The notes beneath the pieces were generated by a model that was not told the origin of the DNA, did no database searches, and saw only the letters and a program-made list of their open reading frames with translations. A program made the position numbers and the translations under genes. Below are positions 6,414-14,431 of a DNA stretch of 33,256 nt, piece after piece (within the stretch, counting starts at the first letter, position 1; every line of letters begins with the position of its first letter). This DNA comes from an uncultured Muribaculaceae bacterium (GTDB taxonomy: Bacteria > Bacteroidota > Bacteroidia > Bacteroidales > Muribaculaceae), in the NCBI GenBank assembly GCA_910586895.1, contig CAJUIW010000020.1, forward strand, positions 1 through 33,256, written 5' to 3'.

Positions 6414-8749
6414 TTCTTTCGTGTTGTGGTGCGACGCGTGGTTTTGCGGGGCTTGGCATCCTGTTCGGATATTATGGTCTTGCATTCCTCCAATGTCAGC
6501 GCGGCCGGGTCAGTCACCGTTTTTGGTATTTTATAGTTTGACTTTCCACATGCTATATACACGCCGTAACGGCCGTTGAGAATCTGGATTTCAGAGTCTT
6601 CGGGGAATGTCTTTACAATCTTCTGGGCATCGGCCTGACGCTTGGCTTCGATAAGCCCCACGGCTTCCTCAAGTGTTATGGCTGTGGGCGCGTACTCCTT
6701 GGGGATTGATACAAATTTGCCGGCATGCTTCACATAAGGTCCGAAGCGTCCTACGGCTACCGTCACCTCCTTGTCCTCGAACTGGCCGAGAGTGCGGGGC
6801 AATTCAAAGAGCTTCAGGGCATCCTCAAGTGTGATGTCAAATACTGACTGGTCCTTGCGGAGTGAGGCAAACTGAGGCTTTTCGCTGTCGGCGCTGTCGC
6901 CTATCTGTACCACCGGACCAAAGCGACCTATCTTGACGGAAACCGGTTTGCCCGATGCGGGGTCGGTGCCGAGCACCCGCTCGCCCACTTTGTGTTCGAG
7001 ACGCATTTCGTCGGCTTTGACCACTTCGGGGTGGAACACATCGTAGAATTCGGATATCTCATGGCGCCACGGGGTGTTGCCCTCGGCTATTTCATCGAAT
7101 CGCTGCTCTACGTTGGCTGTGAAGTTGAAGTCAAGTACATTCGGGAAATACTCGGTCAGGAAGTCATTGACCACTGTGCCTGTATCGGTCGGTATCAGTT
7201 TTCCGCGGTCTGCTCCCACAGTTTCGGTGCGCTGCTGCTCGTCAATATTGCCCTTGCTGTCAAGAGTAAATGTGATGAAGCTGCGCTCAGTGCCGGGGCG
7301 GTCGCCTTTCTCCACATATTCACGCTGCTGGATGGTGGATATGGTGGGTGCGTAGGTCGAGGGACGGCCTATGCCGAGGTCCTCCATTTTCTTCACCAGC
7401 GAAGCCTCGGTATAGCGGGGCGGATGCTGGGTGTAGCGCTCGGTGGCAGTGACCCTTACCGGCTCCATCATATCCCCTTTGGCTATAGGGGGAAGAAGCG
7501 ATGAATCAGTACCGCTGTCCTGACTGTCATTGTCGGTGCTTTCGGCGTAGAGCTTCATGAAGCCGTCAAAGCGTATCACTTCGCCGGTAGCGGTAAAGTG
7601 GCGGCTATCCGATGAAATGCTGATGTCAACGGTGGTTTTCTCCAGCTCGGCATCGGCCATCTGGGAGGCAACCGCGCGTTTCCATATCAGAGAGTAGAGG
7701 CGGCGTTCCTGAGCGGTGCCCTCTATGTCGCGGTGGCTGATATATGTGGGGCGGATAGCTTCGTGAGCTTCCTGCGCCCCTTTGGAGTTGGTATGGTAAT
7801 GTCGTACCTTCAGGTAGCGTTCGCCCACACTCTCTTTTATCTCATTGGCAATGGCGCTGAGAGCCAGATTGGACAGGTTGAGCGAGTCGGTACGCATGTA
7901 GGTGATATGTCCGGCTTCGTAAAGACGCTGGGCCACCATCATGGTCTGTGACACGGAAAATCCGAGCTTGCGCGAGGCTTCCTGCTGGAGTGTGGAGGTA
8001 GTGAACGGTGGGGCCGGACTCTTTTTGAGTGGCTTCACTGTCACATCGGATACTTTGAACTCGCTCTTGGCGCATGCTTCAAGAAATCCACGAGCTGTGG
8101 CTGCATCGGGCAGACGCTGCTGCATCTCAGCTTTCACATTCTGGCCGGAGGCGGTGTTGAACAGGGCGGTGCAGCGGAAATAGGGCTCGGCGCGGAATGT
8201 CTTTATCTCATTCTCACGCTCCACGATAAGGCGTACGGCCACTGACTGCACGCGTCCGGCTGACAGCGCCGGCTTGATTTTCTTCCACAGCACAGGCGAG
8301 AGCTCGAAGCCCACTATACGGTCGAGCACGCGGCGCGCCTGCTGCGCGTCCACTCGATTGAGGTCAATCTCACGCGGATTGGCTATGGCATGCAGTATGG
8401 CATCCTTGGTTATTTCATGGAACACTATGCGCTTGGTGTTCTCAGGCTTCAGCCCGAGCACTTCGAACAGATGCCATGCAATGGCCTCACCCTCGCGGTC
8501 TTCATCGGATGCGAGCCATACCATCTGGGCTTTGTCAGCGGCCTGCTTCAGTTGCTTGACGAGATCCTTCTTGTCAGGTGAAATCTCATATACAGGGGTG
8601 AAATCCTTACCCTTTTCAATGCTGAAATCACGTTTCTTGAGGTCGCGTATATGGCCATAGCTCGACATTACCTTGTAGTCTTTCCCAAGGAATTTCTCAA
8701 TTGTCTTTGCCTTTGCCGGCGACTCCACTATGACAAGATTTTTTACCAT
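6410..8749 (-). CDS. topA: DNA topoisomerase I (type IA)
   Basis: This 779-residue enzyme relaxes negative supercoils by transient single-strand cleavage. The N-terminal TOPRIM domain has NLVIVESPAKAKTIEKFLG (conserved Glu9) and SDEDREGEAIAWHL (81-94, metal-binding acidic cluster). The active-site tyrosine is Tyr284 in ITYMRTDSLNLS. The C-terminus has three degenerate topoisomerase C-terminal repeats, each with a GRFG or GRYG core (near IGRFGPVVQIG, VGRFGPYVKH, NGRYGVYIAC), and a basic tail RKTTRRTTTRKK. No four-cysteine zinc fingers are seen. I take the ATG at 8749 (MVKNLV); an upstream TTG at 8761 would add only four residues. A -7 box lies at 8779-8786. The stop overlaps the pseudouridine synthase start. 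Confidence 0.96.
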   Translation of the reverse strand: MVKNLVIVESPAKAKTIEKFLGKDYKVMSSYGHIRDLKKRDFSIEKGKDFTPVYEISPDKKDLVKQLKQAADKAQMVWLASDEDREGEAIAWHLFEVLGLKPENTKRIVFHEITKDAILHAIANPREIDLNRVDAQQARRVLDRIVGFELSPVLWKKIKPALSAGRVQSVAVRLIVERENEIKTFRAEPYFRCTALFNTASGQNVKAEMQQRLPDAATARGFLEACAKSEFKVSDVTVKPLKKSPAPPFTTSTLQQEASRKLGFSVSQTMMVAQRLYEAGHITYMRTDSLNLSNLALSAIANEIKESVGERYLKVRHYHTNSKGAQEAHEAIRPTYISHRDIEGTAQERRLYSLIWKRAVASQMADAELEKTTVDISISSDSRHFTATGEVIRFDGFMKLYAESTDNDSQDSGTDSSLLPPIAKGDMMEPVRVTATERYTQHPPRYTEASLVKKMEDLGIGRPSTYAPTISTIQQREYVEKGDRPGTERSFITFTLDSKGNIDEQQRTETVGADRGKLIPTDTGTVVNDFLTEYFPNVLDFNFTANVEQRFDEIAEGNTPWRHEISEFYDVFHPEVVKADEMRLEHKVGERVLGTDPASGKPVSVKIGRFGPVVQIGDSADSEKPQFASLRKDQSVFDITLEDALKLFELPRTLGQFEDKEVTVAVGRFGPYVKHAGKFVSIPKEYAPTAITLEEAVGLIEAKRQADAQKIVKTFPEDSEIQILNGRYGVYIACGKSNYKIPKTVTDPAALTLEECKTIISEQDAKPRKTTRRTTTRKK

Positions 8750-8778
8750 ACTTGAGTTCAAATTTTTGTAATTGGCGG

Positions 8779-8786
8779 CAAAATTA
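8779..8786 (-). promoter_or_regulatory. Probable -7 box of topA
   Basis: TAATTTTG on the minus strand fits TAnnTTTG and would start RNA near 8773, about 24 nt before the topA ATG. No clear TTTG is seen at -33. Confidence 0.35.
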
Positions 8787-8830
8787 CTGAAAAATTTCTA
8801 TAAATGAATTTTTTACCGCACCTATTTTAT

Positions 8831-9382
8831 TTAATCGGCCAGAAGCATGCCTGAGGCTACTTCTTTCATCACAGCCTCGCCACATGCAGTGCGGACTATT
8901 GCAAAAGCGAAGTCAAAGGTGCATCCGGGGCCGGCGGCGGTGATGACATTGCCGTCGACAACAACCTTTTCACCGGTCATTGTAGCTGCGGGACAGCTCT
9001 GCTCGAAGCCGGGATAACAGGTGGCTTTGCGTCCGTCAAGAATGCCGAGGGGTGCAAGCACCACGGCGGGCGAAGCGCATATTGCCGCTATATTGCCCTG
9101 CTGCAGCACCTGACGGCGAAGCATGTCGCATACCTGAGGTGAGGCTGAAAGATTTGTGGCGCCGGGCATACCCCCTGGCAGAATCACCCAATCAGGGTCG
9201 CCCATATTGTCGGTGATAACCATGTCGGCCTCAACGGTAACACCATGTGCTCCGGTGACAGTAGTGGTGGGATTGATGGATACGGTGGTTATCTGCATGC
9301 CTGCACGGCGCAGTATGTCAAGAGTGCCTATAGCCTCGATTTCTTCAAAACCGTCAGCCAGAATAAGGAATGATGTGCTCAT
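8831..9382 (-). CDS. DJ-1/PfpI (ThiJ/YajL-like) family protein
   Basis: This is a cytoplasmic single-domain protein of 183 residues. FLILADGFEEIEAIGTLDIL (5-24) contains the conserved Glu16 that supports the reactive cysteine, and AAICASPAVVLAPLGIL (99-115) holds the nucleophile-elbow Cys102. The C-terminal AAGPGCTFDFAFAIV is typical of the YajL/DJ-1 branch. Such proteins act in oxidative or carbonyl stress protection, though the exact chemistry is debated. I use the ATG at 9382 (MSTSFLILADGFEE). The frame from 9436 adds 18 residues that do not fit the family and would include its -7 box. It is divergent from apbE. Confidence 0.88.
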   Translation of the reverse strand: MSTSFLILADGFEEIEAIGTLDILRRAGMQITTVSINPTTTVTGAHGVTVEADMVITDNMGDPDWVILPGGMPGATNLSASPQVCDMLRRQVLQQGNIAAICASPAVVLAPLGILDGRKATCYPGFEQSCPAATMTGEKVVVDGNVITAAGPGCTFDFAFAIVRTACGEAVMKEVASGMLLAD

Positions 9383-9433
9383 ACGTGGTGTTTTTATATT
9401 GATTATGTATGTGATATTAACAATTGCAAAAGG

Positions 9434-9457
9434 CAAATGTAGGTTAAAAGTGGCAAA
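9434..9457 (-). promoter_or_regulatory. Probable DJ-1 gene promoter with TTTGCCACT element
   Basis: On the minus strand TACATTTG (9441-9434) fits the -7 box, with TTTGCCACT (9457-9449) 7 nt upstream, the same layout as before spt. The predicted RNA start is near 9428, upstream of the chosen ATG at 9382. Confidence 0.4.
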
Positions 9458-9462
9458 ATTAC

Positions 9463-9470
9463 TATATTTG
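9463..9470 (+). promoter_or_regulatory. Probable -7 box of apbE
   Basis: TATATTTG fits TAnnTTTG. RNA would begin near 9477, between the possible starts at 9472/9475 and the ATG at 9493. This favours 9493 as the start with a very short leader. Confidence 0.4.
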
Positions 9471-9492
9471 GGTGATGAAAAATTATCAAGCT

Positions 9493-10509
9493 ATGTCAAA
9501 ACGGTTACTTTGTGTATATACGGTGTTGGTGGCGGTGGTTGCCACGATAGCTCTTGGAGCATGTTCGGGACGGTATGACGGATACCGGAGGTTTGAGGGT
9601 TCGGTATGGGCCACCACGTTTCATATCACATACAAGAGTGACCGCATGCTCGATGATTCCATACATGCAGTCATGATGGAGGTAGAGCGTTCATTGTCGC
9701 CATTTTCTGACAGTTCGCTTATAACGGCCATCAACAGTAACCGCACTGATATAACTGATACACTTGTGCGGCGGATACTACTTACGTCGCAACATATTAA
9801 TAAGGTGAGCGGCGGGGCGTTTGACCCTACAGTGGCTCCTCTGGTCAACCTCTGGGGATTCGGCTACCGCAATGGCACAGGCGAGCCGTCGAAGCAGGCT
9901 ATTGACAGTGCGCTGACTCTGGTCGGCATATCGCGCTGCAGTCTGAAGAACGGACGTATAATAAAAGGTGTGCCTGAAATGGAGTTTAATTTCAGCGCCA
10001 TAACAAAAGGATATGGCGCCGATTTGGTAGGTGAGATGCTGCGGCGCAACGGATGCACCGATTATATGGTGGAAATCGGGGGCGAAATGGCTCTCAGCGG
10101 TAAGAATCCGCGAGGCGAGGACTGGCATGTGATGATTGACGCGCCGGTTGACACCGATACCGCCAAGGCTCTCCATGAACGTATGGCCGTACTGCACATC
10201 ACTGATGCCGGGGTAGCGACATCGGGCAATTACCGTAATTTCCGCGATACCTCGCATGGACGTGTGGGGCATACCATCAATCCCGTCACCGGCTATCCGG
10301 TGCGTACCTCCACTCTGAGTGCCACAGTGATAGCGCCTGATGCCATGACTGCCGATGCCTTGGCTACAGCCTGTATGGCCATGCCTGTCGACAGCGCCCT
10401 CCGCATGATAGAAAGCTATGCCGGAGCATCGGCCATGATAGTGTCAGCGGCCGAGGGGGGGGGCTGGAAGATGCATGTCACTTCAGGATTTCCGGAGATT
10501 CATCGCTGA
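9493..10509 (+). CDS. apbE: FAD:protein FMN transferase (ApbE), lipoprotein
   Basis: ApbE attaches FMN covalently to Thr/Ser of partner proteins such as the RnfG/NqrC subunits, on the periplasmic side. From the ATG at 9493 it has 338 residues with a lipoprotein signal ending in LGAC (Cys24). Family motifs include FNFSAITKGYGADLVGEMLR (central FAD-binding region), MVEIGGEMALSG, TSGNYRNF, GHTINPVTGYPV and DAMTADALATACMAM (Mg-binding Asp/Thr region). Starts at GTG 9472 or ATG 9475 are possible but would fall before the predicted RNA start. A run of nine G (10455-10463) lies close to the 3' end, and the last 32 bp overlap the convergent HD-domain gene. Confidence 0.92.
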   Translation: MSKRLLCVYTVLVAVVATIALGACSGRYDGYRRFEGSVWATTFHITYKSDRMLDDSIHAVMMEVERSLSPFSDSSLITAINSNRTDITDTLVRRILLTSQHINKVSGGAFDPTVAPLVNLWGFGYRNGTGEPSKQAIDSALTLVGISRCSLKNGRIIKGVPEMEFNFSAITKGYGADLVGEMLRRNGCTDYMVEIGGEMALSGKNPRGEDWHVMIDAPVDTDTAKALHERMAVLHITDAGVATSGNYRNFRDTSHGRVGHTINPVTGYPVRTSTLSATVIAPDAMTADALATACMAMPVDSALRMIESYAGASAMIVSAAEGGGWKMHVTSGFPEIHR

Positions 10510-11047
10510 ACATCCGGTGCAGGTCATCGAAACGCTGCAGTGATTCCTGCCCGAAACGGGCCATGGACCGACGCACAGATTCATAATCCTTACGCTTCAT
10601 CGAGCCGCTTTTTGAATAAAACTTGTCGGCATAGCATACGAGTTTTTCTAAAAGTGTCGCCGGCAGATAATCAACCTGCTCAAGCGGCAGATTCTGCAGG
10701 CGTATCTCTTCGGCTGAGAGGCCGGAGCCTGTATGCCGCTCCGCAACTGCAGCTATATGTTCCGGTACACCTTCGCGGCGGAGGAGCGCAGCCCCGAGCA
10801 CACCATGACGTATGTATGGCTCCTTGCCGTGGCATTCTATGGATGGAGCATCGGTAAGGAACACGCCTATGTCATGAAGCATTGCCGCGGCCCGGATATC
10901 TTCGGGATTCAGAGGCAGATCCTTTTCACGGGCTATTCTCAACGCTTCGTCTGTCACGCTTGTGCAGTGGCGTAAATAGATATCCCGCAGGGGTGAGCCT
11001 GCGGGATAATATCGGTCAATTATTTGTTGCCAGGGGATTTGATTCAT
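10478..11047 (-). CDS. HD-domain hydrolase
   Basis: This is a cytoplasmic protein of 189 residues with an HD metal-dependent phosphohydrolase domain. The ligand candidates in order are His27 (LRHCTSV), His58-Asp59 (MLHDIGVF), His81 (RHGVLGAALL), His105 (ERHTGSG) and Asp141 (CYADKFYSK). Its substrate is not predictable; small HDIG proteins of this type often act on nucleotides or phosphate esters. The ATG at 11047 overlaps the ilvE stop by 4 bp (ATATGA), so I prefer it to the upstream in-frame start at 11071. Its 3' end overlaps the apbE 3' end by 32 bp in convergent orientation. Confidence 0.85.
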   Translation of the reverse strand: MNQIPWQQIIDRYYPAGSPLRDIYLRHCTSVTDEALRIAREKDLPLNPEDIRAAAMLHDIGVFLTDAPSIECHGKEPYIRHGVLGAALLRREGVPEHIAAVAERHTGSGLSAEEIRLQNLPLEQVDYLPATLLEKLVCYADKFYSKSGSMKRKDYESVRRSMARFGQESLQRFDDLHRMFSDESPEILK

Positions 11048-12072
11048 ATTCCTTCGATCACGGTATTCCATCCATGTACGTCGAGCTCTTCGCCGAGCTG
11101 TACGGCACGAAGCTTATTGTAGAGTGCTGTGGTGACGGGACCGGCTTCGCCATTGGAGGCTATTACATATTTATGTCCGGTGTCAAGGTCGTCAATCTCA
11201 CCTACAGGCGATGCTACAGCCGCGGTGCCGCATGCAGCGGCTTCCTGCACTTCAGAAAGTTCATCGACGGTGATATGGCGTTCCTGCACCTCTATGCCCA
11301 TGTCGCGTGCGAGCTGCATAAGGCTGCGGTTGGTCACTGAGGGTAAGATAGATTCCGAAGCGGGGGTTATGTACACTCCGTCCTTTATAGCGAAGAAATT
11401 GGCCGGGCCGCATTCATCAAGATATTTCTTCTCTTTCGGGTCAAGATAGAGTACCGACGCGTAGCCGAGTTCATGAGCATGTTCGCCGGCTACAAGGCTG
11501 GCCGCATAGTTACCTCCGGTCTTGAAACGGCCTGTTCCTTTCGGAGCCACACGGTCATACTGGCGCATGATGCAGATATTTGTGGGCTTGAATCCGCTCT
11601 TGAAATACGGACCTACAGGAGTGACGAGGATTATAAATGTATATTCGGTGGAAGCACGGACACCTACACTTGGTGATATACCGATTTCAAGCGGACGGAT
11701 ATAGAGCGATGCTCCTGAACCGTAGGGAGGAATGAAACGGGCGTTGAGGCGTACGGCTTTCTCTACCATTTCGCAGAAGAGTTCTTCGGTGACGGGGGCC
11801 ATCAGCAGTCCTTTGGCGGAGTTGATGATGCGCCGCGCATTTTCAATCATGCGGAACACACGTACTTTGCCGTCTTTGCCGCGGAATGCTTTGAGGCCTT
11901 CAAATATTTCCTGGCCGTAATGCAGCGAGGTGGCGGCGATATGCAGATTGATATATGGAGAGTCGGAGACTTCTATTTCGCCCCATTTTCCGTCGCGGTA
12001 AGTGCAGCGTACATTGTAGTCAGTAGGGATGTAACCAAATGAAAGGTTACTCCAGTCTATTTCTTCCTTCAT
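11044..12072 (-). CDS. ilvE: Branched-chain amino acid aminotransferase
   Basis: This PLP fold-type IV enzyme of 342 residues transfers the amino group between glutamate and the keto acids of Leu, Ile and Val. It is the eukaryote-like (BCAT, IlvE type II) form: SLHYGQEIFEGLKAFRG (49-65), YIRPLEIGISPSVGV, and the Schiff-base Lys184 in GTGRFKTGGNYAASL (179-193), matching the mammalian BCAT site. YLDECGPANFFAI (218-229) and CGTAAVASPVG complete the set. The ATG at 12072 (MKEEIDWSNL) is chosen because the longer frame begins with TTG at 12102, inside the predicted -7 box. It is followed by the overlapping HD-domain gene. Confidence 0.94.
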   Translation of the reverse strand: MKEEIDWSNLSFGYIPTDYNVRCTYRDGKWGEIEVSDSPYINLHIAATSLHYGQEIFEGLKAFRGKDGKVRVFRMIENARRIINSAKGLLMAPVTEELFCEMVEKAVRLNARFIPPYGSGASLYIRPLEIGISPSVGVRASTEYTFIILVTPVGPYFKSGFKPTNICIMRQYDRVAPKGTGRFKTGGNYAASLVAGEHAHELGYASVLYLDPKEKKYLDECGPANFFAIKDGVYITPASESILPSVTNRSLMQLARDMGIEVQERHITVDELSEVQEAAACGTAAVASPVGEIDDLDTGHKYVIASNGEAGPVTTALYNKLRAVQLGEELDVHGWNTVIEGI

Positions 12073-12099
12073 TTTATTATGCCTGTTGAAAACTTTTGA

Positions 12100-12107
12100 C
12101 AAAAGTA
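12100..12107 (-). promoter_or_regulatory. Probable -7 box of ilvE
   Basis: TACTTTTG on the minus strand fits TAnnTTTG. A TTGG lies about 19 nt upstream as a weak -33 candidate. The predicted RNA start is near 12094, giving a leader of about 20 nt to the ATG at 12072. Confidence 0.4.
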
Positions 12108-12136
12108 ATATTTTTTTTGATAACAGCCAATTGTCA

Positions 12137-14431
12137 TCAGAACGGGTAGCCTATGGCAAGGTGAAACGCGAGTGATTTACGGAATGACTCCATATTATAA
12201 TAGCCGCGCTTGCCGGTGGAGTAGGGGGCATGGATGCCAATGCCGAGGTCGCCACGGACTACGAGCATGCCTATGTCCAGACGGAGCCCAACACCGGTGC
12301 CTAAGGCAAGGTCGCGCAGGAATGTCTTGGCTTCCAGTTTACCTCCGGGGCGCATCTTGTCATTTTTGAGAAGCCATACGTTGCCGGCGTCAATGAATGT
12401 GGCTCCATGCAGAGGCCCGTAAATGGGAAAGCGGTATTCAAGGTTGCATTCAAATTTGAATGTACCTGTCTGGTCAAAGTATCCGTTCACCTGGTCAGAG
12501 GGGACGCGGTAGCTGCCGGGACCTATGCTGCGCACGGTGAATGCGCGTACCGAGTTGGCCCCTCCGCAGTAGAACTGCTCGCTATAGGGGACTTCCGAGG
12601 CATTGCCGTAGGCATGGGCCGCACCTACAGCCACGCGTGAAACGAGCCAGTGGTCGCCTGTCAGACGGCGGTTGTATACCAGCTGGGTGGTGCCTTTCAC
12701 GAATTGTGAGAACGGTGTGCCGAACAGTTTCTTCTCTCCATCCTTGCCGCAGGCACGGTATATGGCCCAGAATATGTTGCCGGCTTCCTGAAGGGTAAAC
12801 TGCCAGTTGATCTGATTGTCATTGTCAATCGCCTTGTCATATACGAAGCTATAGGCTATCTGCGGAATAAACTGGCTGCGGAAGCTTTGTGCAATAGCTT
12901 TGTTGACGTTCATTATGGAGTCAAACTCAGCTGTGGTATGGGTCAGTTTGGCATACGTGAGCTTGAACAGAGTGAGTGTGTTGCTGATATTGCGGTTCAC
13001 CCGCCAGTCATAGCTAAACGAGGCATTGAACTGAGCCATGCGGAAGTAATGCGGACGGTTGAGAATGTCGGCACCGAGCGATATGCGGGTCCAGTTCAGC
13101 TCGCGGCGCGAGCGGGGCACGAAGCGGGGTGCAAGGAGCCGTGGGAATGCCAGTGTGCCGGATATGCCGGCTTCGTAGGAGTTGAATATTGAGCGTCGTC
13201 CGCGTCCGGTCTGCCATTCATAGCTGCCCACAAGGTCAACGCTGAGCTGCTCTCCGCCGCCGAACAGGTTGTGGTTAGTCACGCGGAAGTCGAGGCCCGG
13301 ACCGAGGTAGCTGTTGGATTTTGAGGTGACGTTGACCTCTATGGCGGCCTCAAGCGGAGAGTCGAATGTGCAGTCAATGTTCACGTTGAGTTTGCCGGCT
13401 TCAGTGGTGTCCGGAAGCACGTTGATATCAATGCCGGAGAATATACCGAGGCGTGACAGGTAGGTCTGCGTCCGGTTCATATCGCGTACGGAGAAGGTCT
13501 TGCCTTCACGGAATGTGATGCACGACGGGATAAGTCCCTTGCGAAGACGCGAGGGCATCATCTGTATCACCGTGCCGCGACGGGTTTCTGTAGTGTCGGG
13601 TGTGCCTCCTCCTTCACGGCGGAACACTGTGGTGGTGATCTTACCGGTGGTATAGGGACGGGTGGCGAATTTCGGCACTCCTGACGTGAGCACAAGGCGC
13701 ATGGCAATGTTTCCTTTACGGATAGTGCTGTCAGCCTGATATTCTATGAAGTCGGGCTTGAAGAAGTAATATCCGCGGTTGCGCATGGCGTTGGCCACAC
13801 GTATGCGCAGTGCGCTGAGCGAGTCGGTGCTGTATCTGTTGCCGGGACGGAAATACTCGCTGCGGGCCACGATGGAGTCAATCAGGTGGTTGAGCCGGCA
13901 TGTGTCGGGAAGCAGCTCCACCGAGTCAATCATGTATGCCGGTCCGGTGCTCACATTATAGCGTATGCTTGCTTTTTTCTTATTTTTACCCTGCACAAGC
14001 TCGTATGATGCTTTGCCTGAGAAATAGCCGTTGTTGTCAAGGATTTCGTCAATCATCTTGACTCTCACTTCGGGGCGTACGTCGCTGATGAGAACCGGTT
14101 CCTCCACAAGCTTTTCGTAGATCCAGTGCTTGAAACCTTTGGGCGGGTTGCTCCAGTTGTTGTAAACCCAGAGTCCGAGCGGGAACGGATAGCGCAGATA
14201 TGGTGATATGAGGCAGTTGTTAGGCTTGACATTAACAGCATTCTTCACCTCCCCGCTCAGTCCGGAAGCCGGTTTGGTGCCTTCAGGAGATGTGAGGGCT
14301 ATTTTCTTGACTCCGGTGTACAGGATATCGTCAGCACCCAGGCGCTTTGTTGTGGAGCAGGATGCGATGGAAAGCAGCATGGAAACCATCAATGCTACTT
14401 TGGCGATGGACATAAAGCGGATGAATTTCAT
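12137..14431 (-). CDS. tamL: TamL, lipoprotein BamA/TamA-family outer-membrane assembly protein
   Basis: TamL is the Bacteroidota counterpart of TamA: an Omp85 barrel carrying a lipid anchor. The 764-residue product starts with a lipoprotein signal (MSIAKVALMVSMLLSIASC, Cys25). Residues about 30-350 hold POTRA-like repeats (ILDNNGYFSGKASYEL, MRNRGYYFFKPDFIEY, YLSRLGIFSGIDINVLPD). The rest is a 16-strand-type Omp85 barrel with YNRRLTGDHWLVSRVAVGAA and FYCGGANSVRAFTVRSIGPG (the conserved VRGF-like loop, here VRAF). It ends ...HLAIGYPF, with the C-terminal Phe expected of a BAM substrate. The ATG overlaps the tamB stop by 4 bp, so TamB and TamL are made together and probably form one envelope-spanning complex. 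BamA itself is less likely given the lipobox and the pairing with tamB. Confidence 0.9.
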   Translation of the reverse strand: MKFIRFMSIAKVALMVSMLLSIASCSTTKRLGADDILYTGVKKIALTSPEGTKPASGLSGEVKNAVNVKPNNCLISPYLRYPFPLGLWVYNNWSNPPKGFKHWIYEKLVEEPVLISDVRPEVRVKMIDEILDNNGYFSGKASYELVQGKNKKKASIRYNVSTGPAYMIDSVELLPDTCRLNHLIDSIVARSEYFRPGNRYSTDSLSALRIRVANAMRNRGYYFFKPDFIEYQADSTIRKGNIAMRLVLTSGVPKFATRPYTTGKITTTVFRREGGGTPDTTETRRGTVIQMMPSRLRKGLIPSCITFREGKTFSVRDMNRTQTYLSRLGIFSGIDINVLPDTTEAGKLNVNIDCTFDSPLEAAIEVNVTSKSNSYLGPGLDFRVTNHNLFGGGEQLSVDLVGSYEWQTGRGRRSIFNSYEAGISGTLAFPRLLAPRFVPRSRRELNWTRISLGADILNRPHYFRMAQFNASFSYDWRVNRNISNTLTLFKLTYAKLTHTTAEFDSIMNVNKAIAQSFRSQFIPQIAYSFVYDKAIDNDNQINWQFTLQEAGNIFWAIYRACGKDGEKKLFGTPFSQFVKGTTQLVYNRRLTGDHWLVSRVAVGAAHAYGNASEVPYSEQFYCGGANSVRAFTVRSIGPGSYRVPSDQVNGYFDQTGTFKFECNLEYRFPIYGPLHGATFIDAGNVWLLKNDKMRPGGKLEAKTFLRDLALGTGVGLRLDIGMLVVRGDLGIGIHAPYSTGKRGYYNMESFRKSLAFHLAIGYPF

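Noticed and set aside
6414..6485. 24-codon upstream extension of the pseudouridine synthase
   Set aside because: It would overlap topA by 76 bp and has an atypical sequence; the ATGA overlap at 6410-6413 explains the start better.
12100..12140. TGATAA/TTGTCA repeat beside a run of T as a terminator of tamL
   Set aside because: On the minus strand, where tamL is read, the repeat is followed by A rather than T, so it does not fit.
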